From: an uncultured Cellvibrio sp.
GTDB lineage: Bacteria; Pseudomonadota; Gammaproteobacteria; Pseudomonadales; Cellvibrionaceae
Length of the DNA: 64,000 nt
Assembly (NCBI GenBank): GCA_946480695.1
Contig: CAMLKG010000002.1
Coordinates: 124,001-188,000, forward strand
Direction: 5' to 3'
Both the position numbers and the translations under genes were made by a program. Below are positions 54,976-64,000 of the stretch, piece after piece. Position 1 is the stretch's first letter; each line of letters opens with the position of its first letter. The notes beneath the pieces are model-generated. The model saw only the letters and a program-made list of their open reading frames with translations, was not told the DNA's origin and made no database searches.

Positions 54976-57847
54976 ATCCGTTATCGGGCGGATCGCCAAA
55001 AAAGAAATTGCCTTATTTTTTGCGTCGCCCATCGCCTATCTATTTTTAGCCAGCTTCGCCGCCATCACTTTGTTTGCATTTTTCTGGGGTGAGGCGTTTT
55101 TTTCGCGCAATATTGCGGATGTGCGCCCACTCTTCGAATGGATGCCGCTGTTACTAATTTTCCTCGCCAGTACGCTTACCATGCGTATGTGGAGCGAAGA
55201 GCGTCGTACCGGAACCCTGGAGCACGTGCTTACGCAACCCGTGCCTATCTGGCATTTTGTCCTTGGAAAATTCCTCGGTTGCCTTGCATTACTGGGGATT
55301 GCACTGCTTATCACCCTGCCGTTGCCGATCACGGTTTCGATTCTCGGCGACCTGGATTGGGGTCCCGTGGCAGCCGGCTACATCGCCACCTTATTATTGG
55401 GCGCGGCTTATCTAAGTATTGGTTTATTTATATCTTCGCGTAGCGATAACCAAATCGTCAGCCTGATCAGCGCTGTTGCAGTCTGCGGACTTTTTTATTT
55501 GCTCGGCAGTAAAGCCATCACTGATTTCTTCGGCACCAGTGTCGGCGAGTGGTTGCGTTTGCTGGGTACGGGGTCGCGTTTTGAATCCATCACTCGCGGT
55601 GTGATTGATGTGCGCGACCTGTATTACTACATCAGTTTGATTTTAATATTCCTCGCGCTAAACACTTTTGCATTGGAGCGGGAACGCTGGGCTGCGACCG
55701 GTGATAAATCCCATCACTACGGCTGGCGAGTGGTTACATTATTGCTATTGGTAAACGCATTGGCAGCCAATTTCTGGCTCGGGCAAATTAATAGTTTGCG
55801 TATAGATGCAACGCGCGGTAACCAATATTCCATTTCTCCTGCAACCCGGCATTATTTAAGCCAATTGCAGGAACCCTTATTGATGCGTGGCTATTTCAGC
55901 GGCAAAACCCACCCCTTACTATCACCCCTGGTGCCGCAAATTCGCGATTTGATGAAGGAATATGAAATTGAAAGTAACGGCAAGGTGCGTGTTGAGTTTG
56001 TCGATCCGCTAACCAACCCGGAGTTGGAAGAAGAAGCAAATCAAAAATACGCGATCCAGCCGGTACCTTTCCAGGTAGCGGACCGCTACCAGGCGTCTGT
56101 AGTAAATTCCTATTTTAATGTGCTGGTGCAATACGGTGATGAATACCAGGTACTCAGTTTCCGTGATTTGATTGAAGTTAAAACCGACAGCGAACCGGAC
56201 ATTGATGTGCAATTGCGCAATCCGGAACATGATTTAACCCGGGCGATAAAAAAAGTGCTCCAGTCCTACCAAGCTGGCGGCAATCTATTCGATACGGTGA
56301 AAGGTGAGCTAACGTTTACTGCCTATATTTCCGCCGATGCCAACCTGCCGCAACCGTTAAAGGATTTTAAGGCAGTGATTCAAGCTGAAATTAAAAAGCA
56401 ACAGGAGAAATCATCCAATCGGTTAAAAGTAAATATCCTTGATCCCGACGCGGAGGGTGGGAAACTGGGCGAGCAAATCGCCAATGATTTTGGTTTTAAA
56501 CCCATGGCAACAAGCTTGTTAAGCAATGAACGTTTTTATTTTTACTTGACCCTGGCGCAGGGTGAGCAAATAGTGCAAATCCCCCTGGATGATATGGGTG
56601 CAGCAAGCTTCGAGCGCAATTTCAATTCAGCGATAAAACGTTTCGCTACGGGCTTTACCAAGACGGTCGCGTTTGTGGCGCCTGAGCCGGAGTTTAATGG
56701 TGGCTTCCACGGCCAGGGTAGTAATGTCCAATTCAATCAACTGGAACAATTCCTGGGGGCTGAATTAAATATCCAGCGCGAGGATTTAAAAGACGGCACG
56801 GTTACCGGTGAAGCGGATGTGTTGTTTGTCGCTGCTCCGAAAGACCTCGACGAAAAACAATTATTCGCCATCGATCAGTTCCTGATGCAAGGCGGTACGG
56901 TTATCCTTGCTACCTCACCTTATGCCGCGAATATGACGCAGCGCAGTTTGAGTTTGCAGCGGCAAAATTCCGGCCTTACCGCCTGGTTGGAATACCAGGG
57001 TATAAAACTGGAAGAAAAACTGGTGCTGGATAAGCAAAGCGTACCTTTCCCGGTGCCGGTGCAGCGCAACGTCGGTGGCTTCAGTGTGCAGGAAATGCGA
57101 ATGCTGGATTACCCCTATTTTATCGATGTTCGCGGCACCGGCTTAAACGCCGACAATCCGATCACCAATGGCCTGCCGCAAATAACAATGGCATGGGCGT
57201 CACCTATCACGGTGGATGCGGAAAAACAAAAATCGCGAAAAATGACTGAATTGTTGCGCAGCTCTGAACACGCCTGGCTGAGCAACAGTACCTACATAAT
57301 GCCGGAGATAACTAATGGTGGTGTCACGCGCTATGCCCCCGAGGGCGAACAAAAATCCCATCTACTTGGGGTGATTGCCCAGGGGCGTTTCGATTCCTGG
57401 TTTGCGGGAAAACCATCACCACTGTTAAAAACCGAAACACCTGCGCAGGGTGACGCACAACAACCGGCAGAAAATAATCCGCAAACAGTGGGCAGTGTGA
57501 TCCAGCATTCGCCAGATTCCGCGCGTATTATTTTGTTCAGCTCCAATGATTTCCTGGTGGATTCCGTATTGAGCATGGCGGGTGTCGCCAACGGCGGGCA
57601 ATATTTGAATTCAATCCAGATGTTAGCAAATACTATTGATTACGCGGTTGAGGATGAAGGTCTAATGAGCATTCGCGCACGCGGTAACTTCAACCGTACG
57701 CTGCCATCCATGGAGGAAAATACCCAGGCATTTTGGGAATATTTGAATTATGGCCTGGCCTTGCTTGCACTCCTGGCGGTTGGTTTTATCCAGCACCGGA
57801 TTAAACGCGCGCGCGAGCGGCACTATCAACAATTGCTGGCGCACTAG
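54965..57847 (+). CDS. ABC-2 permease fused to GldG-like domain, 960 aa
   Basis: A fusion of a GldF-type permease (residues about 1-245, with about six hydrophobic helices and the motif RMWSEERRTGTLEHVLTQP typical of this permease family) and a GldG-like protein (about 255-960). The latter has an inner-membrane helix near 260-275, a large periplasmic domain, and a C-terminal helix (YGLALLALLAVGFIQ). In Bacteroidetes GldF and GldG are separate proteins; in proteobacteria such fusions occur. Starts with AGGAGGTGG upstream and is followed 14 bases on by a DUF4340 gene. Its cargo or role is not known. Confidence 0.88.
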   Translation: MQPKSVIGRIAKKEIALFFASPIAYLFLASFAAITLFAFFWGEAFFSRNIADVRPLFEWMPLLLIFLASTLTMRMWSEERRTGTLEHVLTQPVPIWHFVLGKFLGCLALLGIALLITLPLPITVSILGDLDWGPVAAGYIATLLLGAAYLSIGLFISSRSDNQIVSLISAVAVCGLFYLLGSKAITDFFGTSVGEWLRLLGTGSRFESITRGVIDVRDLYYYISLILIFLALNTFALERERWAATGDKSHHYGWRVVTLLLLVNALAANFWLGQINSLRIDATRGNQYSISPATRHYLSQLQEPLLMRGYFSGKTHPLLSPLVPQIRDLMKEYEIESNGKVRVEFVDPLTNPELEEEANQKYAIQPVPFQVADRYQASVVNSYFNVLVQYGDEYQVLSFRDLIEVKTDSEPDIDVQLRNPEHDLTRAIKKVLQSYQAGGNLFDTVKGELTFTAYISADANLPQPLKDFKAVIQAEIKKQQEKSSNRLKVNILDPDAEGGKLGEQIANDFGFKPMATSLLSNERFYFYLTLAQGEQIVQIPLDDMGAASFERNFNSAIKRFATGFTKTVAFVAPEPEFNGGFHGQGSNVQFNQLEQFLGAELNIQREDLKDGTVTGEADVLFVAAPKDLDEKQLFAIDQFLMQGGTVILATSPYAANMTQRSLSLQRQNSGLTAWLEYQGIKLEEKLVLDKQSVPFPVPVQRNVGGFSVQEMRMLDYPYFIDVRGTGLNADNPITNGLPQITMAWASPITVDAEKQKSRKMTELLRSSEHAWLSNSTYIMPEITNGGVTRYAPEGEQKSHLLGVIAQGRFDSWFAGKPSPLLKTETPAQGDAQQPAENNPQTVGSVIQHSPDSARIILFSSNDFLVDSVLSMAGVANGGQYLNSIQMLANTIDYAVEDEGLMSIRARGNFNRTLPSMEENTQAFWEYLNYGLALLALLAVGFIQHRIKRARERHYQQLLAH

Positions 57848-57861
57848 AGGGGGAAATTGTG

Positions 57862-58872
57862 ATGAATCAATCCATAACTTTTCCGGTGAATGTCACCGAA
57901 GTTAAAACCCATTCGCTGGCAATGTGGAAAAAACGATTGGGTGCGTTGTTATTACTACAGGTGTTACTGGTGGTGGGTATTTTTGCCTGGCACCAAGGTC
58001 GCCAGCCGCAGGAAGAAGCCCGGCCGCTGTTAAGTACCAATGTGGATGAGATGGATAAGCTGGTAATTAGCGATACCAATTCCACCGTCACATTGCAAAA
58101 AGTAAACGGAGCCTGGCAATTACCCGATTTGCAGCAATTGCCGGTGGATACCCAAAAACTCACTGACTTGTTCGATAAACTGAAAGGTATCAGGCTTACC
58201 TGGCCGGTGGCGACAACTGCAAGCAGCCACGAGCGTTTTGACGTGGGCGACAAAAAATTCCAGCGCCGCATTGAATTGTATAAAGGCGATAAAGAAACCG
58301 ACGAACTTTTGTTAGGTACATCGCCGGGGTTTAAGAAAGTTCACCTGCGACGACAAGGCGCAGATGAGGTGTATGCGGTGCAATTAAATAGTTTTGAGTT
58401 CGCCGTTGCAGCGAATGATTGGTTGAAGAAAGACCTGCTCGCTGTTGCCAATCCGCAAAGTATTATCGCAGCGAGTTATAGCTTGCAAAAGAACGGTGAT
58501 AATTGGGAATTCACAGGGGTAAGTGAAAAAACCGATAACACCAAGGTTGTTGAGCTAAGCAATGCTTTTAATAGCCTGCAAGTGACTGACGTCGCCAATA
58601 ACTTACCGGAAGGTGAAAAACACCGTTTTACGGTAAGGGGCAATAACGGCGAATACCAATATGAATTTGTCAAAGCGGATGACAAGTATTTTGTTAAACG
58701 CAATGACATGCCCCCGGTATTCCAACTCAGCCAGTATGAGTATGAGCGAATCGTAAAGCCCACCAGGGCGGATTTGATTGCTAAAACGGAGGCCGAGGGG
58801 AATAACCGGGACGCATTAAATAATATTGCGAACCAGGCGCTTCAGGGGGTATTGGAAACCAAGCCTGATTGA
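57862..58872 (+). CDS. DUF4340 protein, partner of the Gld-like ABC system
   Basis: A 336-residue protein with one N-terminal membrane helix (about residues 24-42, LGALLLLQVLLVVGIFAW) and a DUF4340 domain (VDEMDKLVISDTNSTVTLQKVNGAWQL, an acidic beta-rich periplasmic domain). The start is set at the ATG 57862, with GAGGGG nine bases before; a GTG three bases earlier is less likely. This family accompanies GldG-like proteins. A strong terminator follows. Confidence 0.88.
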   Translation: MNQSITFPVNVTEVKTHSLAMWKKRLGALLLLQVLLVVGIFAWHQGRQPQEEARPLLSTNVDEMDKLVISDTNSTVTLQKVNGAWQLPDLQQLPVDTQKLTDLFDKLKGIRLTWPVATTASSHERFDVGDKKFQRRIELYKGDKETDELLLGTSPGFKKVHLRRQGADEVYAVQLNSFEFAVAANDWLKKDLLAVANPQSIIAASYSLQKNGDNWEFTGVSEKTDNTKVVELSNAFNSLQVTDVANNLPEGEKHRFTVRGNNGEYQYEFVKADDKYFVKRNDMPPVFQLSQYEYERIVKPTRADLIAKTEAEGNNRDALNNIANQALQGVLETKPD

Positions 58873-58876
58873 ACAA

Positions 58877-58905
58877 AAAAACGGCCTCCTCGTGAGGCCG
58901 TTTTT
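58877..58905 (+). terminator. Terminator after DUF4340 gene
   Basis: A 12-bp perfect stem, arms 58877-58888 and 58894-58905 (AAAAACGGCCTC/GAGGCCGTTTTT), loop of five bases. Ends in five T. It closes the ABC operon. Confidence 0.9.
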
Positions 58906-59021
58906 ATAGAAGGCGATCTTTATTGCTGGTCGGGCATTTCGCGCATGGATTGCCGGGCAATTCACTGGCTTTAACATTCCGATTTGTTATCCTGTGCGCT
59001 GCTTGGAACAGGTGTTGACCT

Positions 59022-60296
59022 ATGCGCTTTCTGTATACCTTTTGTTTTTATTTACTGCTGCCTTTCATTTTGCTCCGGCTTTTGTGGCGTTCCTTCGCAG
59101 CGCCTGCTTATGCCAGGCGCTGGGCTGAAAGGTTCGGCTTTTTCCCTGCGCTGAAAACCTCCAGGAAAGTTGTATGGTTACATACGGTTTCGGTGGGTGA
59201 GTTTTTAGCGGCCATGCCCCTGATTCACCGCCTTATGGCGGATGAACATTTACAATTGGTGATTACCACAACGACCCCGACCGGTTCTGAGCGGGTAAAG
59301 GCAACGCTCGGTGAGGCGGTTTTTCATGTATACGCACCTTACGATGTGCCTGATGTATTGATGCGTTTTTTTAATCGGGTGAAGCCGGACATTTTTTTGG
59401 TAATGGAAACTGAACTCTGGCCCAATACGTTGGCGGCCTGCGCGAAGCGCGATATTCCCGCCGTATTGGTCAATGGGCGTTTATCCGAAAAATCGGCGCG
59501 GGGTTACCAACGCTTTGCCGGGTTGACCGCGCCGATGTTAAACAACTTACAGCTTGCATTGATCCAGAATGCAGTGGATGCGTCGCGTTTTGTGCAATTG
59601 GGGCTGCCAGACTCCAAGGTGCGTGTTACCGGCAATATAAAATTTGATTTGACATTAACGGACGATTTGCGAACGCGCGCAGCCGAACTGAACAAGCATT
59701 TGGCGATGGGCAATGAACGGATTATTTGGATCGCCGCGAGCACACACCAGGGGGAGGACGAAATTATTCTGGATGTATTTGCCGGAGCACGTGAAGCGAT
59801 GGGGCAAAATGCTGCGCAGTTGATGTTGATATTAGTCCCGCGCCATCCGGAACGTTTTGACCGGGTAGGGCAGTTATGCGAAGCGCGGGGATTTAAAACC
59901 CTGCGCCGCAGTCGTAACGAAATTACCCCTGGTATGGATATTTTACTCGGCGATACCATGGGTGAGCTGATGCTGCTCTTTGGCGCCAGCGATATTGCTT
60001 TTATGGGGGGCAGCCTGGTACCTAACGGCGGGCATAATTTTATTGAACCCGCAGCTTGGGGCTTACCATTATTAAGCGGCGAATATTTATTTAATTTTGC
60101 GGAAGTTTCCAACTTGCTGAAATCAGCGGGTGCGCTGGATGTTGCACGCAATGCCGACGAGTTAAGGCATTTTTTAATTGGATTGATCCGTGATGCGGAG
60201 TTGCGCAAACGTAAAGGTGAAAACGCATTGCGTGTGGCATTGGCGAATCGCGGGGCGCTGGATAAAACCTTAACCCATATAAAATCTGTGATGTAA
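59022..60296 (+). CDS. waaA: 3-deoxy-D-manno-octulosonic acid transferase WaaA
   Basis: Adds Kdo sugars to lipid IVA, essential core lipopolysaccharide step. The 424-residue GT-B enzyme has an N-terminal membrane anchor (about residues 1-20), the VWLHTVSVGEFLAAMPLI motif with the acidic catalytic residue, TTTTPTGSERVKATLG and the C-terminal GGSLVPNGGHNFIEPAAWG motif. Standard length. It is monocistronic with its own terminator and a short promoter region after the previous operon. Confidence 0.97.
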   Translation: MRFLYTFCFYLLLPFILLRLLWRSFAAPAYARRWAERFGFFPALKTSRKVVWLHTVSVGEFLAAMPLIHRLMADEHLQLVITTTTPTGSERVKATLGEAVFHVYAPYDVPDVLMRFFNRVKPDIFLVMETELWPNTLAACAKRDIPAVLVNGRLSEKSARGYQRFAGLTAPMLNNLQLALIQNAVDASRFVQLGLPDSKVRVTGNIKFDLTLTDDLRTRAAELNKHLAMGNERIIWIAASTHQGEDEIILDVFAGAREAMGQNAAQLMLILVPRHPERFDRVGQLCEARGFKTLRRSRNEITPGMDILLGDTMGELMLLFGASDIAFMGGSLVPNGGHNFIEPAAWGLPLLSGEYLFNFAEVSNLLKSAGALDVARNADELRHFLIGLIRDAELRKRKGENALRVALANRGALDKTLTHIKSVM

Positions 60297-60315
60297 AACC
60301 AGGCCCAGTGATGTA

Positions 60316-60343
60316 AAAACGCCGGGTGATAACCCGGCGTTTT
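60316..60343. terminator. Bidirectional terminator between waaA and pectate lyase
   Basis: A 12-bp perfect stem, arms 60316-60327 and 60332-60343, loop GATA. It has A-run and T-run ends, so it works on both strands for the convergent waaA and pectate lyase genes. Confidence 0.88.
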
Positions 60344-60374
60344 CGTTCCGATGATGCGGGGCTTAACCCAATTA

Positions 60375-61628
60375 TCAATAATTGGTAATTCCCGAACTGG
60401 TGCAACTTGCCCACTTACCAATACAGATGCTGCCGGCATTACGCAAACGGCTGTTAGTAATGCGCGCGGTACTGACAGGGCTGTCGGTGCGGAAGATACC
60501 CTCACCCATGTTAGAGATTTGGCAGTTAGTCACACTCACATCAATCTTGAAAGTAGTGCCGCCGTTTTGACGGAGGAATTTGCCCATGTTATCCACGATG
60601 CAATTGGATACGTTCAATGTCGATGCTGCATTGACCTGGATAAATTTATCATCGCCAGCATATCCGGAAATATTTTTCACATTCACAGTACCGGAAGATT
60701 TAATGGTCATTGCATCTTCGCCGACGTTGGTCCAGCGAATATTGTCGATAGTACCGCCGTTATAGAAGTGGATACCGTCAGCAGCGTTATTGCCGAATAC
60801 AACATTTTTCAGGGTTGCGCCGTTTTCCACACGGAATACCGGTTTCTGGCCTTCGCTTTGGCTGCCGTCACCCAGTGCGCTGGTCGCGTTAAAGACCTTG
60901 CAACCGCCATCGTAAACACCGCTGGATACAACGATGGTGGAACTGACACTCACCGTAGCACCGCCGGAACCGCAGGTCGCCCCGGTAATTCCGCTAGTAC
61001 CGCCACTACTGCTGCTGCTTCCTCCACCGCTACCGGACGGGGTAGCCGAAGCCGCGTTGGAGTTATACCAAATGCCATCGGCCAAGCGGTATTTAACCCA
61101 GAAATAATAGGTAGTGCCGTTGTTTAAGCCAGTGGCAGTGTAGGTTGTAGCGCTGGCACTCAGGCTGGCAATGCGCACGCGACCATCAGGGTTTGAGTCG
61201 GTATCGCGATAGATTTCCAGCGCATTTACATTGGCAGGGTTGGACCAGTTTAAGGTCGCACTGCCATTGCCCGCGCTTGCGCTCACACTCAGGCTGCCAC
61301 CGCCGGTTGAGGGGATGGAACTAGTACTTCCGCCATTGGAGGAACTGGTGACTCCACCTGAACCACTTTGTGGAATAGAACATTCCTTTACTGATTTGGA
61401 CGGAATGGGATCTGAACCAAAGGTCGCGACCGAGCAGGAAAAAGTTCCGCTTAGGATTTTATAAACAAATTTATCGGCCGCACCGAAGGCAACATTGGTG
61501 GCACTGCTTACCGAGCAGGTTTCACCAATTTTACAAATGGTGACATAGCCATCAGGACGGTTGGACGCAGAAAACGCGCTGGCAGCGCATCCGAGTAACG
61601 CTGTGGTGATAAGTACTTTTTTTAACAT
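60375..61628 (-). CDS. PL3-family pectate lyase with Fn3-like domain and Ser/Gly-rich linkers
   Basis: Secreted enzyme that cleaves polygalacturonate by beta-elimination. The start is the ATG at 61626-61628 (MLKKVLITTALLGCAASAFSA), giving a clear signal peptide; a longer frame of 53 extra residues is not used. After a small Cys-containing region (about residues 24-90) come a Ser/Gly linker, an Fn3-like domain (GNGSATLNWSNPANVNALEIYRD's core), a second Ser/Gly linker, and the C-terminal PL3 right-handed beta-helix with DGIHFYNGGTIDNI, NVGEDAMTIKSSG and GYAGDDKFIQVNAAS. The Asp/Lys/Arg residues there are the calcium and catalytic residues of the family. Modular build fits Cellvibrio. Confidence 0.9.
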   Translation of the reverse strand: MLKKVLITTALLGCAASAFSASNRPDGYVTICKIGETCSVSSATNVAFGAADKFVYKILSGTFSCSVATFGSDPIPSKSVKECSIPQSGSGGVTSSSNGGSTSSIPSTGGGSLSVSASAGNGSATLNWSNPANVNALEIYRDTDSNPDGRVRIASLSASATTYTATGLNNGTTYYFWVKYRLADGIWYNSNAASATPSGSGGGSSSSSGGTSGITGATCGSGGATVSVSSTIVVSSGVYDGGCKVFNATSALGDGSQSEGQKPVFRVENGATLKNVVFGNNAADGIHFYNGGTIDNIRWTNVGEDAMTIKSSGTVNVKNISGYAGDDKFIQVNAASTLNVSNCIVDNMGKFLRQNGGTTFKIDVSVTNCQISNMGEGIFRTDSPVSTARITNSRLRNAGSICIGKWASCTSSGITNY

Positions 61629-62004
61629 GATTACAATCTCGTCAGTTATGGGGAATAAATGAACGGATTGACCGAAACGATAAGTCTGGATTTCCGGGGA
61701 GTTACAGCTTTCCAGAGGAACAGGTACAGACTTTTTTATAATTATTAGTGCTCTTGGTACTGCGAAAAGCAGGCTGACTATACGCATTTTTATGCGTTCA
61801 TTTAAATTTATTTGAGTGACAAATCATATTTTTGTGAATTGTTATTCGTATTAGAACGATTTATGTGTCACTTGTTTGCGAATATGAGTGTGTTTTTTTA
61901 TTGGTAAATGAAAATTCATCGCTTATGTGCTTTGTACTGGCACAGGCGGGATATAAAAATGCCGGGACATGCCCGGCATTTCGCTTTACCTGTCTAGCGG
62001 CTAA
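61629..62004. other. Intergenic region between tolC and pectate lyase
   Basis: About 375 bases. It holds the tolC terminator (61957-61981), an AT-rich stretch and a palindrome ACGCAT-TTTT-ATGCGT at 61782-61797, about 155 bases upstream of the lyase start, which could be an operator. No gene is seen. Confidence 0.45.
61957..61981 (-). terminator. Terminator after tolC
   Basis: A 10-bp perfect stem AAATGCCGGG/CCCGGCATTT, arms 61957-61966 and 61972-61981, loop ACATG. On the minus strand it is followed by TTATATCC, and the stem ends in T-run, fitting a terminator after the tolC stop at 62005. Confidence 0.88.
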
Positions 62005-63372
62005 CTATTGGTTTTCATACTGGCTACGGCTTACCAGGGAATCGTCCAATAACCACTTGTCGATTTCCTGTACATCAGCCGGGGTCAACATGCCAGCGAC
62101 TTCGCGCAACTTGATGGTGTCAATCACATAGTCATACAGCGCGTTGGAATAGTCGCGGCGCGCCTGGTACAGGTTGCGTTGCGCCAGTAATACTTCCACC
62201 AGGTTGCGGGTTCCCACTTCATAACCGGATTGGGTTGCCTCCAGCGCCGATTGGTTGGAAACAATCGCTTGCTTGCGTGCCTGTACAGCGGCAACGTCAG
62301 TTTCCACCGACAAATGGAGGGCGCGGGTGTTTTGGATCACGCTACGCTGGGTGCTGTTGTACAGTTCTTGCGCTTCAGTGTATTGCGCATAAGCCTGGCG
62401 GCTGCGGCCGGAAGTGGCGCCGCCCGCATAAATAGGGACATCCATCCGGATCGAGATAGTGCTGCCATCTGTGGTGCGATCTATTGGTGAGCCTTCCATA
62501 GTCCCATCGGTTTCTGTATCTGAATAACCCAGGCTGGCCCCTACTGTCGGCAGGTGACCTGCCTTATAGGCTTTTGCATTTTGCAAGGACGCTTCGGCCT
62601 GGAGCCTGGATGCCTTCAGTATGTAGTTGTTCTTTAATGAAAACTCTACCCAATCGGCGCGATTGGCCGGAGCCGGGTTTACCACCGGGAATTTTGCCGA
62701 CAAGGGGGCAATTCTGTCTTCGGGCTTGCCCGTTAATACTTCCAGCGCCTCGTAGTTGATGCCGAGGTTGCCACGCGCTTCCAGCGTTGCAGCGCGTGCG
62801 CTGTCAAATGCGGCCTGGGCTTCGTGTACTTCGGTAATTGCGGTAAGGCCCACCTCAAAACGCTGTTTGGTTTGCTCCAGTTGTTTCGCCAGCGCTTTTT
62901 CTTCCGCGATAGTCGCTTCCAGGGTTTCAATGGAGCGCAATACATTGAAGTAAGCCTCGGCTACACGAACGATCAGGCTTTGCTGGTCCGCCCCGAATTG
63001 GGCTTCGGCCTGTTCACTCAGTTTTGCGCCTTGTTTGTAGGTGTACCACAGGGCCATATTGAACAAGGGTTGGTTAAGTGAAATATCCCACCCTTTGCTG
63101 TCGGTGTCATTTTTAACCGTGGTGTTGGTATTGGCGTAGGTGGTTTCAGTGTCGTTCTTGCTGACCTGGTAGCCGGCATCAATAAGTGGCAGCAAACCTG
63201 CGCGGGCAATAGTCCTGTTTTCCAATCCGGCTTCGTACCTGGCTCTGTCGGCTTTTAATTGGGCATCGTTTTGTAAAGCCAATTCATACACATCAAACAA
63301 ACTATTTGCCTGGGCGGTATAGGGGGTCAGCGAAAAAAGGCTAAGGAGCAGATAAAGCTTGGTCTTTTTCAT
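62005..63372 (-). CDS. tolC: TolC-family outer-membrane channel
   Basis: Trimeric outer-membrane channel for type I secretion and efflux. The start is the ATG at 63370-63372 (MKKTKLYLLLSLF), with GGAAA six bases before; a TTG four codons upstream is less likely. A signal peptide ends in YTAQANS. The 455-residue product shows the TolC duplicated helical-hairpin pattern, with RYEAGLENRTIARAGLLPLID and VGTRNLVEVLLAQRNLYQARRDYSNALYDY as the typical segments. No partner efflux genes are adjacent. Confidence 0.95.
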   Translation of the reverse strand: MKKTKLYLLLSLFSLTPYTAQANSLFDVYELALQNDAQLKADRARYEAGLENRTIARAGLLPLIDAGYQVSKNDTETTYANTNTTVKNDTDSKGWDISLNQPLFNMALWYTYKQGAKLSEQAEAQFGADQQSLIVRVAEAYFNVLRSIETLEATIAEEKALAKQLEQTKQRFEVGLTAITEVHEAQAAFDSARAATLEARGNLGINYEALEVLTGKPEDRIAPLSAKFPVVNPAPANRADWVEFSLKNNYILKASRLQAEASLQNAKAYKAGHLPTVGASLGYSDTETDGTMEGSPIDRTTDGSTISIRMDVPIYAGGATSGRSRQAYAQYTEAQELYNSTQRSVIQNTRALHLSVETDVAAVQARKQAIVSNQSALEATQSGYEVGTRNLVEVLLAQRNLYQARRDYSNALYDYVIDTIKLREVAGMLTPADVQEIDKWLLDDSLVSRSQYENQ

Positions 63373-64000
63373 AAAGGTTTCCAAAGTCCAGTGTTAAGAA
63401 TTCCAGTTCGGTACAGCGGGTTGTATGAATTTGTTTGCCCGCCTGTCAACCCGGAGGCAACTAATTGTCTATCCAAATTCGATGCGGGTGGAGTGTAGCT
63501 GCTTGCCGGGTTTGGGTCGAGCAGTGAACGTAAGTTCATTGGCGCCAAGAGTAAAGTTTGCAAATGTCCGGGTGAAGTTACAATTGTAAGTCTCAACCTT
63601 ACTTTACTTTTCTATACTGAATGACTTCCCCTACCCAAAACCTACCCAAAAGTGTGCCACCTCCGGTTAGATGCGCCTGGCCATCTTACAGATTCATCCT
63701 GTTAAAAAATGTCAGGGGTTGTAACACTCCCGGGGTCCCAACCGGGGAATCGAAACTAAACTGTGTTGATTTGGTTCGAACTTTAACGGAAAAAGTCCGA
63801 TTTTTTGCTAAAAGATGGGTTTTGCAGGCTAGCTTATCAATGTTTCATTGCTTCATTAAGGTGCAGCTTTTATCATGCGCGCCCATTTATGTATTCGCTG
63901 TCGTTGCCCGCCCCCGTTCATTACCTCCACTATTATTGCGGGCCTGGTTTTCGGGTGATAGATCGCTGCCTTTGGCCAATTTCTGATTTTTCTTAAGGGT
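63373..64000. other. Non-coding region at window end
   Basis: About 630 bases upstream of tolC with no convincing gene. One plus-strand frame (63621-63986) lacks similarity to anything known and any good ribosome-binding site. A 27-codon frame at 63875-63958 (starting MRAHLCIRC) carries ITSTIIAGLVFG and is preceded by AAGGTG. It may be a leader for a gene beyond the edge. The rest is unremarkable. Confidence 0.35.

Noticed and set aside
59504..60505. 333-codon minus-strand frame across waaA
   Set aside because: Antisense of a clearly identified WaaA; composition is Ser/Arg/Pro-rich, as expected for shadow frames.
60351..61127. 258-codon plus-strand frame across the pectate lyase
   Set aside because: Antisense of a well supported PL3 enzyme; Ala/Thr/Gly-rich mirror product.
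63715..63770. Possible tRNA or riboswitch near the window end
   Set aside because: GC-rich hairpin (CCCGG...CCGGG) only; no tRNA cloverleaf and no TPP or other riboswitch consensus was found.
63621..63986. 121-codon plus-strand frame near the window end
   Set aside because: No homology recognised, poor start context and composition rich in Ser, Pro, Leu and Arg. Considered chance.

Overview
The window is a 64 kb chromosomal segment of a gammaproteobacterium, most likely a member of the Cellvibrionaceae (Cellvibrio-like). The grounds are the conserved Pseudomonas-type gene orders (metG-rnf; aspS-yebC-ruvCAB-ybgC-tolQRAB-pal-cpoB; dsbD-aroQ-accBC-prmA-DUF3426-dusB-fis-purHD), the secreted pectate lyase with serine-rich linkers and an Fn3-like module, and long polyserine tracts in a surface lipoprotein, which are typical of polysaccharide-degrading Cellvibrio relatives. 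No tRNA, rRNA, CRISPR array, insertion sequence or phage gene was found. The assignment to genus is an inference.

Layout. 1-5113 (minus): the rnf electron-transport operon rnfA-rnfB-rnfC-rnfD (rnfD cut by the window edge), with a two-gene cassette resembling a Tse2-type toxin and its immunity gene lodged between rnfC and rnfD. 5354-7396: metG. 7634-11829: a DUF4870 membrane protein, greB, an S9 peptidase and tilS. 11909-20726: accessory and poorly known genes: a seven-repeat FG-GAP lipoprotein, a RoxA-like di-heme cytochrome, two unrecognised proteins, a QEGLA/DUF1704 metallopeptidase homologue, a small Rieske protein, a DUF4124 protein and mtgA. 20904-31457 (plus): FmdB-like protein, aspS, yebC, ruvCAB, ybgC and the complete Tol-Pal operon.

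31465-31814 (minus): a gap with no protein gene holds what looks like a CsrB/RsmZ-type small RNA. It has 25 GGA motifs on one strand in about 300 nt, GGA motifs in hairpin loops, an intrinsic terminator with a U-tract on that strand, and an upstream GacA-box-like palindrome. This is the most interesting object in the window. 31989-39568: a gluzincin-type peptidase, an LpxR-like lipid A deacylase next to a TetR regulator with matching operator palindromes, yejK, a RidA protein, pilU and a FadL-type porin.

39731-52659 (minus): purD, purH, fis, dusB, a periplasmic binding-protein-like gene, a DUF3426 zinc-ribbon membrane protein, prmA, accC, accB, aroQ and dsbD. 52888-60296 (plus): a lipoprotein, a 21-codon ORF with a good ribosome-binding site, a GldA/GldFG-like ABC operon with a fused permease-GldG protein and a DUF4340 partner, and waaA. 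60375-63372 (minus): the pectate lyase and tolC. The last 628 bases hold no convincing gene.

Functionally the segment combines envelope biogenesis and maintenance (Tol-Pal, MtgA, WaaA, TolC, LpxR, DsbD), core translation and DNA repair enzymes, and a thin accessory layer in which the candidate Csr-type regulatory RNA and the toxin-like cassette stand out.
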